In this document: positions 60,267 through 64,000 of the stretch, piece by piece | How positions within the stretch are numbered: position 1 is the first letter of the stretch | How the letters are laid out: every line of letters starts with the position of its first letter | DNA from: Syntrophaceae bacterium UBA2188 | GTDB lineage: Bacteria > Desulfobacterota > BSN033 > UBA1163 | Direction: 5' to 3' | Length of the DNA: 64,000 nt | NCBI GenBank assembly: GCA_002327985.1 | Contig: DCVM01000029.1 | Coordinates: 12,587 to 76,586, forward strand | The notes under the pieces: generated by a model | Database searches by the model: none | The model's input: only the letters and a program-made list of their open reading frames with translations | Told to the model about the DNA's origin: nothing | Position numbers and translations under genes: made by a program

Positions 60267-61787
60267 ATGAGAGTAAGAAGTTTTACGGTTTATGACATCT
60301 ACAAGAGGAATGCAACGCTTTTCAAACACCGGATTGCCATCAAGTCAGACCATCAGGAAACCACTTATGGAGAACTCTTTGACCAGAGCAACCGGGTGGC
60401 AGGTTGGCTGAGCGGGAAGGGGATCCGAAAAGGAGATCGGGTTGCCATCTTGGCCAAAAACTATCCTCAATTTTTTCCTTTAATGGGTGGCATTGCTGCT
60501 GCAGGTGCCGTCATGGTTCCCATTAATTTTCGGCTCTCTGCGGAAGAAATTGGCTACAATCTTACGAATACAGAACCCGTCATGATCGTCGTGGACCCTG
60601 ATTTTGAAAAGATGATTGTCGATCTTCGGTCGATCTGCCCTTGGCTGAAAGAATTTGTAACGTTTGGCCCGGCCAACGGGATTTACCTATCCTTCGATTC
60701 GCTTCTAAAAAGTCAACCTGTCAAACCGGTTGAGCTCAACGGGGATGATCCGTTTGTCATCATGCACACTGCCGCCGTTCAGGGAAAACCTCGGGGAGCA
60801 GTGATCAGCCACCACAATCTCGTTTTTTGTACCATTCAGAATATCGCCATCATGGGTCTGACTCAGGAAGACTCCTATCTAAACATTCTTCCCCTCTTTC
60901 ACATTGCAGGGATGTTTGGATCCCTGGTGATGATGCATGTGGGCGGGAGGAATGTCATGATTTCCAAATTTGATCCTAAGGTTGCGGGGAAGATGATTGA
61001 TCAAGAGAAAATTTCACTCATTGGTGACTTCCCGCCTATCCTTCTCCAGTTGCTTGATGAACAGGCAAAGGGGGAATTTACCCTCTCGACACTTAAGCAT
61101 ATTTTAGGTATCGATATGCAGGAGACCATCAAGAGATTTGAAAACCTCGGCTACGGTCAGTTCTGGCTGGTTTATGGCCAGACAGAAACCATGGGACTCA
61201 CCAGTGTTTGTTCCAATCGAGAAAAGGCTGGCTGTGCAGGAAAAGCCGGTCCTTTGGTGGATATCAAGATTATCGATGAATTTGATCATGAGGTGGAGGC
61301 AGGGAAAGTGGGAGAGATTTTGGTTCGCGGTCCACTGGTCTTTCACGGATACTGGGGAGAAGAAGATTTATCCAAACATACCTTCCGGGATCAATGGCAC
61401 CACACCGGCGATGCCGGTCGCATGGATGAAGAGGGTTATCTCTGGTTTGCAGGGAGAAAGGCTGAAAAGGAACTGATCAAACCCGGTGGTGAAAATGTCT
61501 ATCCGGTGGAAGTCGAGAAGGTCATCCTTGAGCATCCGAGCGTGCAAGAGGTTTCGGTCATCGGAGTCCCTGATCCAAAGTTTGGAGAAGGAATCAAAGC
61601 GATCTGTGTCTTGAAGCCGAACGCCAAATTGTCAGAACAGGAACTGATTGATTTTGTGGGAGGGAGAATCGCCCGCTATAAAAGACCGGGGTACGTGACC
61701 TTTGCTGATTCGCTTCCCAAAAAAGAAGATGGTTCCATTGACCGGGTAAAAGTAAAGGAGAAATACGGGGCAGGTCCTAAAAACTGA
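60267..61787 (+). CDS. Acyl-CoA synthetase-like protein with lost P-loop and catalytic Lys
   Basis: The 506-aa protein has the ANL fold: AKNYPQFFPLMGGIAAAGAV, LPLFHIAGMF, WLVYGQTETMGLTS and HTGDAGRMDEEGYLWFAGRK are intact. The P-loop, normally TSGTTGxPKG, reads TAAVQGKPRG (about 168-177), and the C-terminal catalytic segment reads KKEDGSIDRVKV where GK is expected, so the Lys is Ser. AMP-forming activity is thus doubtful. GGGGG is 6 nt before ATG 60267, so that start is preferred over 60261. It may be a regulator, a partner of the other synthetase, or a transferase. Confidence 0.85.
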   Translation: MRVRSFTVYDIYKRNATLFKHRIAIKSDHQETTYGELFDQSNRVAGWLSGKGIRKGDRVAILAKNYPQFFPLMGGIAAAGAVMVPINFRLSAEEIGYNLTNTEPVMIVVDPDFEKMIVDLRSICPWLKEFVTFGPANGIYLSFDSLLKSQPVKPVELNGDDPFVIMHTAAVQGKPRGAVISHHNLVFCTIQNIAIMGLTQEDSYLNILPLFHIAGMFGSLVMMHVGGRNVMISKFDPKVAGKMIDQEKISLIGDFPPILLQLLDEQAKGEFTLSTLKHILGIDMQETIKRFENLGYGQFWLVYGQTETMGLTSVCSNREKAGCAGKAGPLVDIKIIDEFDHEVEAGKVGEILVRGPLVFHGYWGEEDLSKHTFRDQWHHTGDAGRMDEEGYLWFAGRKAEKELIKPGGENVYPVEVEKVILEHPSVQEVSVIGVPDPKFGEGIKAICVLKPNAKLSEQELIDFVGGRIARYKRPGYVTFADSLPKKEDGSIDRVKVKEKYGAGPKN

Positions 61788-61823
61788 TTAAAAACATTCA
61801 AGTAACCTAAGAGATTTAGCTCC

Positions 61824-63797
61824 TCATTTAAGGCCGGCTTTGCGCAGTGCATCTGTTACGAGGTCGACTTGAGATTTATCCTTGAAAGGGAGTGTCTTTC
61901 CATACTTCTCCAGAGAAAAGTCCGGATTGATCTTAATTACCTGGGCAGCAGCTACGTGTGCCTCATCCTCTCGTTCTGTTAGGATGCTTGTAACAGCGAG
62001 GGCAATCTGTGCAAGCTGACTTTTAGGATTCCGCTCGACTGCCATCTTCGCGTGTTGGAACGCATCCTCGTAGCGGCCAACGATGCGGTAGGCCATGCTC
62101 GACATTACAAAAGATTGGGCTATGGAAGGATTCAGGCGCACCGCCCTCTCAAGCAGCGGAAGGGCCTCCTCATGCTTTCCGGAATAGGCCAGGGCAAGGC
62201 CGCAATTGTTGATGACCGAATAGGAATTCGGATCGAGAGCTAATGCCCGCTCAGCCTGAGAAACCGCCTTGTCATACTTCCTGGTCATGGCAAAAAGATA
62301 TGCCAGAACGGCCTGAGCAGTGGCATCCGATTCATCGAGTGAAACGGCTTTCTCCGCAAACTCAACGGCCCGGGATAGTGAATCCCTGGGATTTTTGGTC
62401 GTACCGAGCCAGACTTCCGCCGCGTAGTTTATGGCAATACCTGAGTATCCCCTGGAATAATTTGGGTCGAGAGCGATGACCTCCTCGAAGAGCTTACGGG
62501 CCCGGGTGTTCCCGTCTTTCGTGTAGCGAAGGATATGCTCACGAGCTTCCATGGACTTCAAAAATATCTCCAGATTCGTTGTGCCCCTTCCTGTTTCACT
62601 CCCCAATTGCCCCGCCTGCAACTTCACATGCAGTGCCTTCATGATCTTTAAGGCGATCTCGTCCTGGATAGTTAAAATATCCTTGGTTTCCCTATCAAAG
62701 TGTTCAGCCCATAGATGGTGGCCGCCAAGTGCGTCAATGAGCTGAGCCGTGATACGGACCTTTTCTCCGGATCGACGGACACTCCCCTCAAGTACATATC
62801 GCACTCCTAATTCCTCGCTCACTCGCGTGACCTCAACAGGTTTGCCTTTGTATTTGAAGGTGGAGCTGCGGGCAATGACGAAGAGGTAAGGACTCTTGGA
62901 AAGGGTGGTGATGATTTCTTCTGTTAAGCCGTCACTGAAAAACTCCTGCTCAGAGTCTTTGCTCATGTTCATAAAGGGAAGAACAGCGATGGAGGGCTTA
63001 TCAGGCAGTGAAAAAGCCATTTTCTCCGTCGAGGCTCTTTTGATCGGGGAAGGTTTCAGATAAAGTTTCCAGATAGATAGTGTCGTAGCCCCTGCAATGA
63101 TGATGATCAAGGCAGCGAGGGCTATCCGACGAAACTGTCTTGGCCTAACTATTTTCGGGGGTTGAGAGACCTGGGCCACAGGTTCTTCATGAATTTCTTC
63201 AATCTTTACTTTTTCGGGTTTGACTTCCACTTTCTCTTTAAGAGTCGAGATAAACCTTTCCCATGCCTCACCATTGATAGCATCCTCATAAATAATGACA
63301 ACATCATCCAACCCTGCTCCTATCCTATCAACGGCAAACTTAAGCCTAACATTCTCTTCGCTTCCCTTATATTCAAAAAGGTTTGCCCAGTTATCTTTCT
63401 CAGCCTCTGTAAAGTGATAGGTCTTGGCATCTCCCTCCTCATATTCCTTTTTCTTTCCAAGGACTTTGAAAAGGGGAGCCTCTTCCAGGTTAGGCAGGAT
63501 ATCCTTCCATTTTCTGTAGATCCTTGGCAGCAAGTGCTCCTTGTCCGAAGATCCGGCGGTCTCTCCGATCGTGTTGTTTAGTAAGGCAAGGAGGTCATAG
63601 TGCGTTTCCACGGGGATGGAGGTAATTTTCCCTAATCTTTTCATCTCGTTAACAACAAAGGCGATCACGGTGAGGTAAAACTTCCGGGAGGGTGAGTTGA
63701 AATGGAGGGTCAGTTCATTTCTATCCTTGAGGGCAATATGAAGCTTGAACTCATTTAGATCAATTGTAATAGGGTAAATTTTGGTATTTCCTGCCAT
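61824..63797 (-). CDS. Membrane-anchored TolB-like/TPR protein with novel N-terminal domain
   Basis: The 657-aa protein has three parts. Residues 1-200 form a soluble domain that I do not recognise (LNEFKLHIALKDRNELTLHF to AINGEAWERFISTL). A membrane helix follows (about 224-244, ALAALIIIIAGATTLSIW). Outside is a TolB-like segment of the adenylate-cyclase/FlgO type (SIAVLPFMNMSKDSEQEFFS, YLFVIARSSTFKYKGK, VRYVLEGSVRRSG), then TPR repeats (about 400-620). In relatives the N-terminal part is often a DNA-binding or cyclase domain; here it is neither. GGGGGG precedes the ATG. Confidence 0.82.
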   Translation of the reverse strand: MAGNTKIYPITIDLNEFKLHIALKDRNELTLHFNSPSRKFYLTVIAFVVNEMKRLGKITSIPVETHYDLLALLNNTIGETAGSSDKEHLLPRIYRKWKDILPNLEEAPLFKVLGKKKEYEEGDAKTYHFTEAEKDNWANLFEYKGSEENVRLKFAVDRIGAGLDDVVIIYEDAINGEAWERFISTLKEKVEVKPEKVKIEEIHEEPVAQVSQPPKIVRPRQFRRIALAALIIIIAGATTLSIWKLYLKPSPIKRASTEKMAFSLPDKPSIAVLPFMNMSKDSEQEFFSDGLTEEIITTLSKSPYLFVIARSSTFKYKGKPVEVTRVSEELGVRYVLEGSVRRSGEKVRITAQLIDALGGHHLWAEHFDRETKDILTIQDEIALKIMKALHVKLQAGQLGSETGRGTTNLEIFLKSMEAREHILRYTKDGNTRARKLFEEVIALDPNYSRGYSGIAINYAAEVWLGTTKNPRDSLSRAVEFAEKAVSLDESDATAQAVLAYLFAMTRKYDKAVSQAERALALDPNSYSVINNCGLALAYSGKHEEALPLLERAVRLNPSIAQSFVMSSMAYRIVGRYEDAFQHAKMAVERNPKSQLAQIALAVTSILTEREDEAHVAAAQVIKINPDFSLEKYGKTLPFKDKSQVDLVTDALRKAGLK

Positions 63798-63862
63798 TTT
63801 TTCCCCCCAAAACCCATTGAAAAGAAAGGAGATTTTACGAGGACTCCAGATATCAAAAAAAT

Positions 63863-63882
63863 CTGACGGTTCGAACCATCAG
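63863..63882 (-). promoter_or_regulatory. Palindrome at the start point of the TolB/TPR gene
   Basis: CTGACGGTTCGAACCATCAG is a 20-bp palindrome with one mismatched pair. It sits where transcription from the promoter at 63885 would start, so it could be an operator or a 5'-end hairpin. Confidence 0.45.
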
Positions 63883-63884
63883 GA

Positions 63885-63914
63885 ATCGTATCATAGGCTA
63901 AAAATGATGTCAAT
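63885..63914 (-). promoter_or_regulatory. Promoter of the TolB/TPR gene
   Basis: On the minus strand TTGACA (63914-63909), an 18-bp spacer and TACGAT (63890-63885). The start would be near 63878, about 80 nt before the ATG at 63797. Confidence 0.55.
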
Positions 63915-64000
63915 TTTTATGGAAGGCATTTAGCAACCTGGATAATGAGGGGCGGTGGGGTCTAATTGGGTCAAATTTTTATCTAAATATGCCAGAATAC

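Noticed and set aside
63860..63885. GGTTCGAACC looked like a tRNA T-arm.
   Set aside because: No acceptor, D-arm or anticodon arm can be built around it; the palindrome is better read as an operator or hairpin.

Overview
The window looks like chromosomal DNA of a Gram-negative, diderm, mid-GC bacterium of the former Deltaproteobacteria (Desulfobacterota-like). The evidence is the lptA-lptB-rpoN-hpf-ptsN-hprK-rapZ-EIIA-HPr-EI gene order, the two GEMM-I riboswitches of the Geobacter-like type, and an alternative complex III next to a caa3-type oxidase. The lineage is inferred from gene content and order only; no 16S gene is present.

Region 1 (1-16.4 kb) is housekeeping. It holds an LPS-transport and sigma-54 operon with an incomplete, regulatory PTS (HPr with Ser46, HPr kinase, EI, two EIIA proteins, no EIIB or EIIC here). 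Then come metK-ahcY (SAM and SAH cycle), ispG, a CDP-alcohol phosphotransferase, a PF09818-type ATPase, purC and an ADP-ribosylglycohydrolase. Region 2 (16.4-20.3 kb) carries two minus-strand GEMM-I riboswitches. One lies behind a near-consensus sigma-54 promoter and leads into a small unknown gene; the other leads into a DUF4124 secreted protein. A ferritin-like protein, a PAC2-family protein and a 60-aa protein follow.

Region 3 (20.3-30.8 kb) is a ten-gene minus-strand respiratory operon: SCO, CoxI (A2 type), CoxIII, CoxIV, CoxII-cytochrome c, heme O synthase, then ActA (pentaheme), ActB1, ActB2 and ActC. Together they would form a quinol:cytochrome c oxidoreductase-oxidase chain, which points to a facultative or micro-aerobic life. 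Region 4 (30.9-42 kb) is accessory. It has an ACT-malic enzyme, lipoproteins, a relic of hsdM, a probable small RNA, a secreted Vps62-domain protein behind a riboswitch-like leader, a DsrE-like protein, an HlyD relic, a response regulator, a PA2778/PA2779-type set with the peptidase and TPR parts split, and a PilZ-kinase-like pair.

Region 5 (42-47.8 kb) has an epimerase, argS, a MEMO protein, a fused relic of a methyltransferase and an LPS kinase, and an LpxR-like outer-membrane protein. Region 6 (47.9-61.8 kb) is a catabolic cluster: 3-hydroxyacyl-CoA dehydrogenase, an FeS/FAD/FeS oxidoreductase set, a complete branched-chain-amino-acid-type ABC importer (LivHMKGF) and two acyl-CoA synthetase-like proteins. 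One of these has lost its P-loop and its catalytic lysine. It probably imports and activates an organic acid. The window ends with a membrane-anchored TolB-like/TPR protein.

Two kinds of intergenic repeat recur: hairpins of the CCTCTC/GAGAGG type, and longer inverted mosaics built from short reiterated words that differ from spacer to spacer. The most interesting unexplained items are the sigma-54/GEMM/small-gene unit, the structured leader of the Vps62 gene, the probable small RNA beside it, the degenerate acyl-CoA synthetase-like protein and the mosaic inverted repeats.
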